64,000 nt of DNA from Azospirillum oleiclasticum (lineage in GTDB: Bacteria; Pseudomonadota; Alphaproteobacteria; Azospirillales; Azospirillaceae), in the NCBI RefSeq assembly GCF_013423485.1, contig NZ_JABFFR010000028.1:62001-126000 (forward strand), given 5' to 3'. The position numbers and the translations under genes are program-made. Of this stretch, positions 24,290-36,392 are shown piece by piece. The notes under the pieces are model-generated. The model saw only the letters and a list, made by a program, of their open reading frames with translations, searched no databases and had not been told where the DNA came from. Position 1 is the first letter of the stretch, and each line of letters begins with the position of its first letter.

Positions 24290-25033
24290 TCACTCCGCCG
24301 GTACGTAGCGCACGCGCTGCACCTGCGCCGACACGGGGTGGCCGGGGTCGTGGAAGGGGGCGATCCAGGGCGCCTCGCCGGTCCAGACCTGGAGGTAGAT
24401 CTTCCCCGGTGCCTGCGGCACCTCGTCCTTGCCGCCGCTGACGCGGTGCACCGGCTTGCCGTCCACAAGCCAGGTGATGCCTTCCGGCGTCCAGTCGAAG
24501 GCGTAGTCGTGGAATCCTTCCGCCGCGTCGAAGGGCAGCGGGACGGTGGCGGCGTTGTGAACGGCCCCGCGCACGAAATAGGTCAGCACCAGCGTGTGCG
24601 TGTCCTCCCCCTGCACCGCCATCTTGATCTCGTCCCACTGGTCGCCGAAGGGCTTGCCGGTGAAGCTGAGGAAGGAGGTGACGACGCCCGGCTCCCGCGC
24701 CGCGCGGATGCGCGCGCTGTAGCGGCCGAAGCCATAGTGCTTGCGCGTCTGGTACTCGGCGCAGGCGTAGCCGCCCTTGGCGGTCGGCCGCTCCGACAGG
24801 GTGAGGGTCAGGGTGCCGCGCTTCACCGCGGCGTTCGCGCCGGTCCACTCGCAGCGGAACGGATCGCCGTTGCTCCACCCGTGCGACCGCTCCCAGCGCA
24901 GGGGATCATGGCGGTCGAAGCTCTCGTCGAGGCCGCTGTCGTCCAGCCGGCCGAGGGTGGAGCGGGCATCGACGGTGGTGGGAAGCGTGAGGCCGAGGGA
25001 GGCGATCAGCGCGGCCAGGGCTGCGGTTCGCAT
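24290..25033 (-). CDS. Secreted GH16-fold protein with altered active site
   Basis: A 247-residue protein with a signal peptide (MRTAALAALIASLGLTLP, cleaved near VDARS) and a family 16 glycoside hydrolase fold: WSNGDPFRCEW, GRYSARIRAAREPGVVTSF, DYAFDWTPEGITWLVDGKPV and LQVWTGE are the beta-sandwich signatures of lichenase/ExoK-type enzymes. The catalytic strand, normally DEIDIEFLG, reads DEIKMAVQG. The nucleophile Glu is kept, but the assisting Asp is Lys and the acid/base Glu is Ala. Hydrolysis by the usual retaining mechanism is therefore doubtful, and polysaccharide binding or a changed activity is possible. The start is supported by GGAGGAC before ATG 25033. Confidence 0.88.
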   Translation of the reverse strand: MRTAALAALIASLGLTLPTTVDARSTLGRLDDSGLDESFDRHDPLRWERSHGWSNGDPFRCEWTGANAAVKRGTLTLTLSERPTAKGGYACAEYQTRKHYGFGRYSARIRAAREPGVVTSFLSFTGKPFGDQWDEIKMAVQGEDTHTLVLTYFVRGAVHNAATVPLPFDAAEGFHDYAFDWTPEGITWLVDGKPVHRVSGGKDEVPQAPGKIYLQVWTGEAPWIAPFHDPGHPVSAQVQRVRYVPAE

Positions 25034-25149
25034 GGCTGTCCTCCGTTCGATCGGGGAAAGGAACGGCCTGAAGGTAGAGAACACCCCCCTTATTCGCGCT
25101 GGTGCGGACGGGGTGGGGTGGCGGTCTTCCGGATTGTCCGTTCGGGGTG

Positions 25150-25887
25150 TCAGGCCGCCGGGCCGGGGTGCCGCTGCGGGGCGATCCACCAGGAGGCGGG
25201 AAGCCCGAACGTCGCGGTGAACCCGGCCTCGCCCGCGCGGGTGATGCGCAGGGCGCGGGTCTCCGGCTGCCGCGCGACCCAGCCGAGGTCGAGCACCCGG
25301 TCGAGCAGCGCCGTGCCCAGTCGCCCGGCCAGATGCGGGCGGCGCTCGCTCCAGTCCAGGCAGGTGCGGCACAGCGGCCGGCGGGTGCCGGCGTCCGGCT
25401 CCAAGGCGATCCCGAAGGACCGGAGGAAGCGCCATCCCTCCTCGGTGACGAGGCCGGCCCCGTCCGACAATGTGACATGGCCGCCGACGTGCAGCGAGTC
25501 GGCGACCGCGATGGCCAGCCGGCCGGCCATGTGGTCGTAGCAGGTCCGCGCCAGCCGGAGCGCCTCGTCGCGCGGGCCGACGGGGTGGTGGCGCTTCGGC
25601 CCCGCCGCGGCCACCGCCATCAGCGCGTGGATGGCGTGCGCGATCTCCGCCGTGGCGAGCCGGTAGTAGCGGTGCCGCCCCTGCTTCTCCACGGCGAGCA
25701 GCTCGGCGTCCGCCAGCTTGGCGAGATGGCCGCTGGCGGTGGCCGCCGTCACGCCGGCGTGACGGGCCAGTTCCCCGGCGGTCAGCGCCTGCCCGCCCAT
25801 GAGGGCGGCCAGCATGTTGGCGCGCGCCGCGTCGCCGATCAGGCTCGCCACCTGCGCGATGGTGTTTCCGGAGGCCATGTTCGTCAT
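25150..25887 (-). CDS. ArsR-family winged-helix transcriptional regulator
   Basis: A 245-residue regulator. Residues about 5-90 form an ArsR-type winged helix: IGDAARANMLAALMGGQALT, then the recognition helix ELARHAGVTAATASGHLAKL and the wing EKQGRHRYYRLA. The C-terminal about 150 residues carry a second conserved-looking region with the Cys pair PLCRTCLDWSERRPHLAGRL, which could bind a metal or respond to redox. The length is about twice that of minimal ArsR repressors. It is divergent from the DUF1127 gene, with 99 bp between starts, so it may control that gene and itself. The ligand is unknown. Confidence 0.88.
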   Translation of the reverse strand: MTNMASGNTIAQVASLIGDAARANMLAALMGGQALTAGELARHAGVTAATASGHLAKLADAELLAVEKQGRHRYYRLATAEIAHAIHALMAVAAAGPKRHHPVGPRDEALRLARTCYDHMAGRLAIAVADSLHVGGHVTLSDGAGLVTEEGWRFLRSFGIALEPDAGTRRPLCRTCLDWSERRPHLAGRLGTALLDRVLDLGWVARQPETRALRITRAGEAGFTATFGLPASWWIAPQRHPGPAA

Positions 25888-25986
25888 GCCCCGCAGGTTA
25901 TCACCCCGCCCGCAAGCCGTCAGTCGCCGACGCTTCGGCTCCGGCCGAAACAACCGGCCGCCGGGATCGGCTAGGAGAACCCGCAC

Positions 25987-26223
25987 ATGACCACGGGTGA
26001 GGGGGCCGCGACGATGACGCAACCGATGAACAGGGCCTGGGGGATTGGTGCCGAAACCGGCGCCGGACGCGGATGGCGGACGCTGCGGGCGATCCTGGTC
26101 CGCTGGCTGGAGCGGCGGCGTCAGCGCCTGGCGCTCCGCGATCTGGACCACCACCTGCTCCGCGACATCGGGATCAGCCGGAGCGACGCCCGGCGGGAGG
26201 GGCGCAAACCGTTCTGGCGCTGA
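25987..26223 (+). CDS. DUF1127 (YjiS-like) small protein
   Basis: A 78-residue protein. The C-terminal half (about 37-78) is a DUF1127 domain: RWLERRRQRLALRDLDHHLL followed by RDIGISRSDARREGRKPFWR, the classic ending. Short Arg-rich DUF1127 proteins in alphaproteobacteria have been tied to RNA binding and phosphate or stress physiology. This one carries an N-terminal extension of about 30 residues rich in Gly and Thr. AGGAGA lies 10 bases before ATG 25987. It is divergent from the ArsR regulator and convergent with leuC. Confidence 0.88.
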   Translation: MTTGEGAATMTQPMNRAWGIGAETGAGRGWRTLRAILVRWLERRRQRLALRDLDHHLLRDIGISRSDARREGRKPFWR

Positions 26224-26243
26224 CTGGCATGTACAGGGGGCGA

Positions 26244-26268
26244 GGGGAGGCTGGACACCAGCCTCCCC
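26244..26268. terminator. Bidirectional hairpin between DUF1127 gene and leuC
   Basis: An 11-base-pair perfect stem (GGGGAGGCTGG with CCAGCCTCCCC) and three-base loop lie 21 bases after the DUF1127 stop and 9 bases after the leuC stop on the other strand. It likely ends both transcripts. Confidence 0.72.
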
Positions 26269-26276
26269 GTTGCGGC

Positions 26277-27683
26277 TCAGGCCAGCTCGCGCACGTCGGT
26301 CAGCCGGCCGGTGACGGCCGCTGCCGCGGCCATGGCCGGGCTCACCAGATGGGTGCGGCCGCCGCGGCCCTGACGGCCTTCGAAGTTGCGGTTCGAGGTG
26401 GAGGCGCAGCGCTCGCCCGGCTGCAGACGGTCGGCGTTCATGGCGAGGCACATGGAACAGCCGGGCTCGCGCCACTCGAATCCCGCCTCGATGAAGATCC
26501 GGTCCAGACCTTCCTGCTCGGCGATCTCCTTGACCAGGCCCGAACCGGGGACGACCAGCGCCTGCACCCCGTCGGCCACCTTGCGACCCTTCGCCACCAC
26601 CGCGGCGGCGCGCAGATCCTCGATGCGGCCGTTGGTGCAGGAGCCGATGAACACCTTGTCCACCGCCACGCTGGACAGCGGCTGCCCGGGCTCCAGCCCC
26701 ATGTAGGCCAGCGACCGCTCGACCGCGGCGCGCTTGCCGGCGTCGGTCACGTCGGCCGGGTTCGGCACGGTCGCGGTGATCGGCAGCACGTCCTCCGGGC
26801 TGGTGCCCCAGGTGACCTGCGGGACGAGCTGGGTGGCGTCGATGACGATGGTGGTGTCGTAGACCGCACCCTCGTCCGACGGCAGCGTCTTCCAATACTG
26901 CACCGCCTGTTCCCAGGCGCCGGCCTTGGGCGCCATCGGACGGCCCTTGATGTACTCGAAGGTGGTCTCGTCCGGCGCGATCAGGCCGGCGCGGGCCCCC
27001 GCCTCGATCGTCATGTTGCAGACGGTCATGCGGCCTTCCATCGACAGCCCGCGGATCGCGTCGCCCGCGTACTCGATGACGTAGCCGGTGCCGCCGGCGG
27101 TGCCGATGCGGCCGATGATGGCGAGCACGATGTCCTTGGCGGTGACGCCCGCCGGCAGCGTGCCGTCCACCCGGATCAGCATGTTCTTGGCCGGCTTCTG
27201 GAGCAGCGTCTGGGTCGCCAGCACATGCTCGACTTCCGACGTGCCGATGCCGAAGGCCAGCGCGCCGAAGGCGCCGTGGGTGGAGGTGTGGCTGTCGCCG
27301 CACACGATGGTGCCGCCCGGCAGGGTGAAGCCCTGCTCCGGCCCGATCACGTGCACGATGCCCTGGCGGATGTCGTCCATCGGGAAGTAGCGGACGCCGA
27401 AGTCACGGGCGTTCCTGTCCAGCGTCTCGACCTGGATGCGGCTCTCCTCCTCGACGATGCCCTGGCTGCGGTCGGTGGTCGGCACGTTGTGGTCGGGAAC
27501 CGCCAGCGTGGCCTCCGGCCGGCGCACCTTGCGGCCGGCGGTGCGCAGCCCTTCGAACGCCTGCGGGCTCGTCACCTCGTGCACCAGATGGCGGTCGATG
27601 TAGAGGATGCAGGTGCCGTCCTCCTGCCGGTGGACGACGTGGCTGTCCCAAATCTTGTCGAAGAGCGTGCGGGGCTTGGACAT
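26277..27683 (-). CDS. leuC: 3-isopropylmalate dehydratase large subunit
   Basis: Aconitase-family enzyme of leucine biosynthesis that isomerises 2- to 3-isopropylmalate with LeuD. The 468 residues match the family. CGDSHTSTHGAFGALAFGIG and the iron-sulfur ligands in VFIGSCTNGRIEDL and EPGCSMCLAMN are intact, and NRNFEGRQGRGGRTHLVSP near the C-terminus is typical. The ATG at 27683 follows GAGAGAGAG. A plausible sigma-70 promoter lies at 27749-27777. leuD is not adjacent: downstream is the convergent DUF1127 gene, so the small subunit must be encoded elsewhere. Confidence 0.97.
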   Translation of the reverse strand: MSKPRTLFDKIWDSHVVHRQEDGTCILYIDRHLVHEVTSPQAFEGLRTAGRKVRRPEATLAVPDHNVPTTDRSQGIVEEESRIQVETLDRNARDFGVRYFPMDDIRQGIVHVIGPEQGFTLPGGTIVCGDSHTSTHGAFGALAFGIGTSEVEHVLATQTLLQKPAKNMLIRVDGTLPAGVTAKDIVLAIIGRIGTAGGTGYVIEYAGDAIRGLSMEGRMTVCNMTIEAGARAGLIAPDETTFEYIKGRPMAPKAGAWEQAVQYWKTLPSDEGAVYDTTIVIDATQLVPQVTWGTSPEDVLPITATVPNPADVTDAGKRAAVERSLAYMGLEPGQPLSSVAVDKVFIGSCTNGRIEDLRAAAVVAKGRKVADGVQALVVPGSGLVKEIAEQEGLDRIFIEAGFEWREPGCSMCLAMNADRLQPGERCASTSNRNFEGRQGRGGRTHLVSPAMAAAAAVTGRLTDVRELA

Positions 27684-27991
27684 CGGCGTGGACTCTCTCT
27701 CGCGGACGACGGGCGCCGGCATGTCAGGGCCGGACGCACGGTGGCGGGACAATAGCGGTGCCGGCACGCCATCACAAGCGCGCAAGTCCCTTCCCGATCG
27801 CGCGGTCCCCGCGACAGAAACATACCGGAATCGCTTTGCCAGGCTGGATTATCGAATGTAACTTTAGCGTCAGAATCCACCCGGGAACCACCATTCCTGG
27901 ATGGCTATTCCGCGCTGGTCGCAGTGTCTGGGCGCAGAAGTCGGCGGGGTTCGGTCGGTATCGGTCGCAAGTCGCAGCGGAGGGATGCCAC
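27684..27991. other. Non-coding divergent spacer between leuC and lipoprotein gene
   Basis: A 308-bp spacer with locally low GC content (27820-27900). The leuC-proximal half contains a sigma-70-like promoter (27749-27777). I looked for a leucine-rich leader peptide and attenuator on the leuC side and saw none. The other half must hold the promoter for the lipoprotein and lysozyme-like genes; none is clear. Confidence 0.5.
27749..27777 (-). promoter_or_regulatory. Putative sigma-70 promoter of leuC
   Basis: Reading the minus strand, TTGTGA (27777-27772) and TATTGT (27754-27749) are separated by 17 bases, four of six matches to each consensus box. Transcription would start near 27742 and give a leader of about 60 bases before leuC. 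Confidence 0.4.
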
Positions 27992-28912
27992 ATGTCGATC
28001 AAGTCCGTGTTGCGGGTGTTAATCGGTTGTGGGGCGCTCGCCGGCTGTGCCGGAACGCAGGGAGTGCCGCAGTTCCAGGCCTATTCCCGTGCCTTCGACG
28101 AGTTCCAGGCGGTCTCGAACGCCCTCTACGACCGCGCTGCCCATTACGAGCGCCGGAACAAGCTGATAGCGCTCTGTACCCAGGCCAGGAGCGAGTTCCC
28201 TCCCGCCGGTATCGAGATGCGGTACTGCCGTGACGGAACCTACACCTCGCGGAACTTCAACGCCGACGAGGCGGCGTATTTCGTTGCGGACGTCGATCCG
28301 CCCCACGTGGCAGCCCAGCGGCAACTGCTCAAGATCGTCGCCTCGTTCAACGCCGCGTTGCTCGCCTATGCGGAGGGCCGTGCCCTGGAGCCCATCCAGG
28401 CCGAGCTGAGGAAGACGGCGGGTGAGGTGGAACTTCTCGTATCGGCTGTCGGCGGCACCGCCGTTCCGGTCGGAGCGGCGCTGAAAGCGCTCGAAAGCGC
28501 GGTTGGCGCCCTTGTGTCCGCCAGTTCGCGCGAGGCCTTCCGGCAAATCCTCCTCGACCAATACGCCGTGGTCGACAAGGCGCTCGTTATGGTTCGCGAC
28601 GGCGCCGGAGCCGACGGATCGGGCGGAGCCTCGCTGCTCTTCACGGTGATGACGGCCGATCTGACGCGCGCCATCGCGGGTGATCCGCTCAAGGGCGCTC
28701 CCGAGCGGGCGCTGCGCGAGCGCGAGGACACACGGCTTGTCCTGAGCCGGTGGGTGATTCTGCTCGACCGGGTCCGGCGCGCCTTGAGGGAATCCCGCGA
28801 CGTCGTCGCTGCCGATGCGACCGCTCTGGACGCGGCCGGCGGACTGGCGGTCACGGCCGGCGAGATCCGGGCCTCGGCGGAAGCGACCCGGCGTGCGTTG
28901 GCGGGCCTCTAG
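27992..28912 (+). CDS. Lipoprotein of unknown function, paired with peptidoglycan hydrolase
   Basis: A 306-residue protein with a short lipoprotein signal (MSIKSVLRVLIGCGALAGC, lipid-accepting Cys19; the next residue is Ala, so outer-membrane targeting is expected). The mature part is mostly alpha helical with a long Ala/Glu/Arg-rich pattern and few Cys. No known domain is recognised. GGAGGG precedes ATG 27992. The next gene, 43 bp downstream on the same strand, encodes a multi-domain peptidoglycan hydrolase, so the lipoprotein may be a carrier, receptor or protective partner for it. Codon use is less extreme in third-position GC than in neighbouring operons. Confidence 0.78.
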   Translation: MSIKSVLRVLIGCGALAGCAGTQGVPQFQAYSRAFDEFQAVSNALYDRAAHYERRNKLIALCTQARSEFPPAGIEMRYCRDGTYTSRNFNADEAAYFVADVDPPHVAAQRQLLKIVASFNAALLAYAEGRALEPIQAELRKTAGEVELLVSAVGGTAVPVGAALKALESAVGALVSASSREAFRQILLDQYAVVDKALVMVRDGAGADGSGGASLLFTVMTADLTRAIAGDPLKGAPERALREREDTRLVLSRWVILLDRVRRALRESRDVVAADATALDAAGGLAVTAGEIRASAEATRRALAGL

Positions 28913-28955
28913 GGCCGCCTCGGCAGACTGACTCAACATCGACAGGGAGACCATC

Positions 28956-30842
28956 ATGGCGGTGCACCTTTTCGACGACGTGTTAATGCGCTCGATCAAC
29001 GAACTGCAGGCGCAACGCAACAAGCTGACCGACCAGGACCAGAGGGACGCGCTGTCGGACCAGATCGATCGGCTGTTCGACGAACGGGCGGTGCTGATCC
29101 AGATTGCGCTGGACAGCGAAACGGAAGCCCTTGACGAACTGATCGGAACCTTGACAGACATTGTCAGGGACCTGGAGCGCAATGTCCCCTCGCACATCCT
29201 GGCCGGCCTGCGCGGGATGATCGGAGCGACCGGCCGGGGGCACGCGACGGCGCGTTTGCCGAGGACGGACGACGATCCCGACACCGATCCGACCGTCGCT
29301 CCCGCGCAGCGAATGCAAGCGCTTGCGGCGGTCATGCCGACAACGGTGCCGGCTGTCGGAGCGGCCCAGGACTGGGGAACGCCGGTCAAGGCCGGCCGCT
29401 CCCTCGATGTGCTTCGCGACGAGTACGACCAGCTTTTCGAAAGCTGTGTCATTGACGAAAACCGGATTCCGACGATCGAACGCTACTACATCAGGCCTTT
29501 GGTGGAGAACGAGGGGCGGTATCGTGCGGTGTCGGTCAAGACGGGTGTTCCCTGGTGGGTGGTCGGCATCATCCATGGGCTCGAGGCAGGCTTTTCGTTC
29601 AAGAGCCATCTCCACAACGGCGACCCGCTCGACCAGCGAACCGTGCAGGTGCCGGCCGGCCGGCCGAAAACCGGTCAACCGCCCTTCACATGGGAGGAGA
29701 GCGCGCAGGATGCCCTCACCGGGAAATTCGGCGTCGCCGTGGACTGGTCGCTTGCCGGAACGCTGTTCAATCTCGAACTGTACAATGGCCTGGGCTATCG
29801 CAATCGCGGCCGGGCTACGCCCTATCTGTGGGCATTCACCAATCACCACCGCAAGGGCAAATTCGTCAAGGACGGCGTCTTCGATCCGGAAGCCTTGACC
29901 CGCCAGGCCGGGGCGGCCGCGATCCTGAAGCGGGCGCTGGATCGCAAGCTGATCGACCTGCCGCAGGGCGGGGCGGCGGCGGCGGCTCCGGTGGCCGTCG
30001 ATCCTCCGGCGACCGCTGCGGTGCGGCTCGCCGCGGCGCTGGCCCCACGTCAGCCCGGCTCCGACGACCCCACGGTCGTCAAGGAGCTGGCGTTTCCGGG
30101 GCTGGTGCGGCGCGGCGACAAGCTTGGCAGGACCGTGAACGCCGTGACCCGTGTCCAGGAATGGTGCGCTCTCCATGGCTTCGATGTGGCGATCGACGGG
30201 GATTTCGGGGACGGGACCGAGCGGGCGGTCCGGAAATTCCAGGAGACGGTGGCGATCACGCCGACCGGGATCGTCGATGCGGCCACCTGGGACGCGTTGA
30301 CGCGGCCGATGCGCAGCGCCCTGGAGCCGGTTCCGCTTCCAGCGAATGCCGGCCTGGGCGCCGTGGTGGTGGCCGTTGCCGAACGGCATCTCGCGGCGAA
30401 GGCGAGAGAGGTCGGTGGCGACAACCGCGGCCCCTGGGTGCGCCTCTACATGCATGGCAACCAGGGGACGGAGTGGCGCTGGTGCGCCGGCTTCGTCTGC
30501 TTCGTCGTCGGTCAGGCCTGCGCGCTCCTCGGCATCGGCATGCCGTTCGACCCGACCTTTGCGGTGGACACGTTGCGAACCGACGCGGTGAGCTCCGGCC
30601 GTGTCGTCGCCCCGCAAAGCCTCGGCACACCCCGGGCACGGCCGGACCTGATCCTGCCCGGCATGATCTATCTCGAGAACGCGGCCACGGGTTCGGACTA
30701 CAGCCACACGGGCATCGTGAAGCGGGCCGACTCCTCGATGTTCGTCACCCTGGAGGGAAACGCCACGAATAGCGGGAATGCCGGCCTGGTCACCAGCCGT
30801 GACCGCAACTACGACAACAAGGCCTTCCTGCGGCTCGTTTGA
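28956..30842 (+). CDS. Multidomain peptidoglycan hydrolase: lysozyme-like, PG-binding, CHAP-like
   Basis: A 628-residue protein with no signal peptide. An N-terminal helical region (about 1-75) and a flexible Asp/Thr/Pro segment precede a lysozyme-like domain (about 150-330; YYIRPLVENEGRYRAVSVKT, GIIHGLEAGFSFKSHLHNGD, with Glu in HGLEA the likely catalytic acid). A peptidoglycan-binding type 1 domain follows (about 390-450; VTRVQEWCALHGFDVAIDGD and GTERAVRKFQETVAITPTG). The C-terminal domain (about 465-628) looks CHAP/NlpC-like, with Cys in WRWCAGFVCFVV, His in SDYSHTGIV and a polar residue in LEGNATN. Two wall-cutting domains without a signal suggest export by a dedicated system or release by lysis. 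It lies 43 bp behind a lipoprotein gene. Confidence 0.85.
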   Translation: MAVHLFDDVLMRSINELQAQRNKLTDQDQRDALSDQIDRLFDERAVLIQIALDSETEALDELIGTLTDIVRDLERNVPSHILAGLRGMIGATGRGHATARLPRTDDDPDTDPTVAPAQRMQALAAVMPTTVPAVGAAQDWGTPVKAGRSLDVLRDEYDQLFESCVIDENRIPTIERYYIRPLVENEGRYRAVSVKTGVPWWVVGIIHGLEAGFSFKSHLHNGDPLDQRTVQVPAGRPKTGQPPFTWEESAQDALTGKFGVAVDWSLAGTLFNLELYNGLGYRNRGRATPYLWAFTNHHRKGKFVKDGVFDPEALTRQAGAAAILKRALDRKLIDLPQGGAAAAAPVAVDPPATAAVRLAAALAPRQPGSDDPTVVKELAFPGLVRRGDKLGRTVNAVTRVQEWCALHGFDVAIDGDFGDGTERAVRKFQETVAITPTGIVDAATWDALTRPMRSALEPVPLPANAGLGAVVVAVAERHLAAKAREVGGDNRGPWVRLYMHGNQGTEWRWCAGFVCFVVGQACALLGIGMPFDPTFAVDTLRTDAVSSGRVVAPQSLGTPRARPDLILPGMIYLENAATGSDYSHTGIVKRADSSMFVTLEGNATNSGNAGLVTSRDRNYDNKAFLRLV

Positions 30843-30844
30843 CG

Positions 30845-30862
30845 GGATGGGCGGCGCCCATC

Positions 30863-30863
<1 letters not shown>
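30845..30863. terminator. Bidirectional hairpin between convergent genes
   Basis: An eight-base-pair perfect stem (GGATGGGC with GCCCATCC) with a three-base loop fills the gap between the stop of the plus-strand hydrolase gene and the stop of the minus-strand kinase gene. No long T run is present. Confidence 0.6.
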
Positions 30864-33298
<2,435 letters not shown>

Positions 33299-33461
33299 CG
33301 GCGCTGCCGTCGGTGGTCGATCGTCACTGACCCTAGCGCCATAACAGTGTTTAGGGGAGGGGGCCCGTGCCGGTCGCGGCGTTTCCGGGGGGGGTAGCCT
33401 GTGGTGGGGGGCGTTCCCGGCTCGGCCCTCTTGCTGTGCTGCCCGGCCAGCACGCCGGCAA

Positions 33462-33487
33462 GGGCGGGGAGGGTTTCGGGGTGGGGG
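33462..33487 (+). other. G-quadruplex-capable G-run cluster
   Basis: Five G runs of three to five bases are separated by loops of one to four bases (GGG, GGGG, GGG, GGGG, GGGGG). This satisfies the usual G3+N1-7 pattern for intramolecular quadruplexes. More G runs lie at 33354-33416. The element sits 165 bp upstream of the minus-strand kinase start, with the G-rich strand as template for that gene. Confidence 0.5.
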
Positions 33488-33513
33488 CCGGGAAACCTGT
33501 GGCTGGAAACTAA

Positions 33514-33537
33514 AAAGCCCCGCGGAAGCGGGGCTTT
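33514..33537 (-). terminator. Rho-independent terminator of the 206-aa/52-aa gene pair
   Basis: A perfect ten-base-pair stem (AAAGCCCCGC with GCGGGGCTTT, loop GGAA). On the minus strand it is followed by TTTTTA, the classical intrinsic terminator pattern. It lies 19 bases after the stop of the 52-codon gene. It is the strongest T-tract terminator in the window. Confidence 0.88.
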
Positions 33538-33556
33538 CGATCGGTGACGGCGACGT

Positions 33557-33715
33557 TCAGCGTTGACCACATGCCTTGCGCGGTTCCGGCATCACCTCGT
33601 GGTCATACGCATGAAGCGCAGCCGCGAACTCAGGATTCGACAGCCAACGGCTCAGATGCTGCCGAGCCCGTTCCTCCGTCTCTTCCATCACGCGTATCTG
33701 CGTCTCGCGGTTCAT
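33557..33715 (-). CDS. 52-aa protein, unknown, overlapping the upstream gene
   Basis: A short acidic/helical protein beginning MNRETQIRVMEETEERARQH and ending VMPEPRKACGQR. It is supported by a ribosome site (GGAGG six bases before ATG 33715) and by a perfect terminator right after its stop. Its start lies 86 bp inside the 3' end of the 206-codon gene in another frame, an unusually long overlap. No family is recognised. Together they may be a co-translated pair. Confidence 0.6.
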   Translation of the reverse strand: MNRETQIRVMEETEERARQHLSRWLSNPEFAAALHAYDHEVMPEPRKACGQR

Positions 33716-34250
33716 CACAACCTCCATCAACAGCGCGATCCAAGCACGATTCGCCCCGTTGGTCAACGCCGGCAACCGTGTCGCGTTCCATCCACCACAT
33801 GCGCTGGCCGTGGAACTCGTCGTATCGGAAAACCCGATATCCACAGCTATAAAACACGTCGCTGATCGCATGGTGCTTTTCAAGTGCCGAATCCGGAGGT
33901 GACGCGTCATACGTGACGCGATAGACGCGGTCCGGCTGCGCATGTTCGAGGAGAAGGCGGGTCGCCATCAATGCGGCCTTCAAAACCTCCGTCCGATCGT
34001 CGCCATGTATGGCGTGTGCGGTTTCTCGCCCGGAGTTGTAAGCGGTCTCACGGCCCGAAAACGCGTCCACGCGCCAGAGGCGGAAAAAATACTCGAGATC
34101 GCCGCCCGCCATGACGTCGAGCCCGACGTGAACGAACCAGTTCGCGCCTTCCTCATGATCGCAACCGACCCTCACGATCACGACCGCCGACGGACCATCC
34201 TGCATGAACTCGAAACGGGTGTTGCCGTCAAGTGTGCATACAAACGCCAT
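33630..34250 (-). CDS. 206-aa protein of unknown function
   Basis: Starts with AGGAGG seven bases before ATG 34250. The first about 160 residues look like a folded domain: an N-terminal beta region (MAFVCTLDGNTRFEF, SAVVIVRVGCDHEEGANWFV), a helix (TEVLKAALMATRLLLEHA) and a Tyr/Arg-rich end (VFYSCGYRVFRYDEFHGQRM, WWMER). The last about 45 residues are low-complexity and lie over the next gene in a different frame, so the authentic C-terminus may be shorter if the sequence or frame differs. It is less GC-rich than neighbouring housekeeping genes. I do not recognise a family. It is divergent from lepA. Confidence 0.62.
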   Translation of the reverse strand: MAFVCTLDGNTRFEFMQDGPSAVVIVRVGCDHEEGANWFVHVGLDVMAGGDLEYFFRLWRVDAFSGRETAYNSGRETAHAIHGDDRTEVLKAALMATRLLLEHAQPDRVYRVTYDASPPDSALEKHHAISDVFYSCGYRVFRYDEFHGQRMWWMERDTVAGVDQRGESCLDRAVDGGCDEPRDADTRDGRDGGTGSAASEPLAVES

Positions 34251-34521
34251 GAGAGCCTCCTGCTCGAGGCGCAATTTCTCCGGGTGACGTCTCAAACGCA
34301 ACGTCAATCGACGTGCATCGACCCGTTCGCCTCACGCGGCGGCTCTTTTCCCGTGCGTCATGGTAAGGAATGGCGACCGGACCTTCGTGCCGCCGCGGTG
34401 GATCGATGGAGGGGACGATCATATCGGTGTGAGCGGCTGCGGCAGGCCCCGCCGTTTCCCATGTTCCATTCCGCCGCCGTCCGCCCTATGTTCCGGGCGA
34501 TCAAATGCGCCTGGATTCCCG

Positions 34522-36324
<1,803 letters not shown>

Positions 36325-36392
36325 GGGGCGGCCCGTCCCCGAAAGGTCGCTTGCATGCGGGTGCCGGCGACACCATCTATTATCGGGTGACG

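Noticed and set aside
27684..27830. Leucine leader-peptide attenuator for leuC
   Set aside because: No short frame with consecutive Leu codons and no competing hairpins were seen on the leuC strand.
28956..30842. Labelling the peptidoglycan hydrolase as a type VI effector or prophage endolysin
   Set aside because: No type VI, holin, phage structural or integrase genes occur in the window. The label would rest only on the missing signal peptide.
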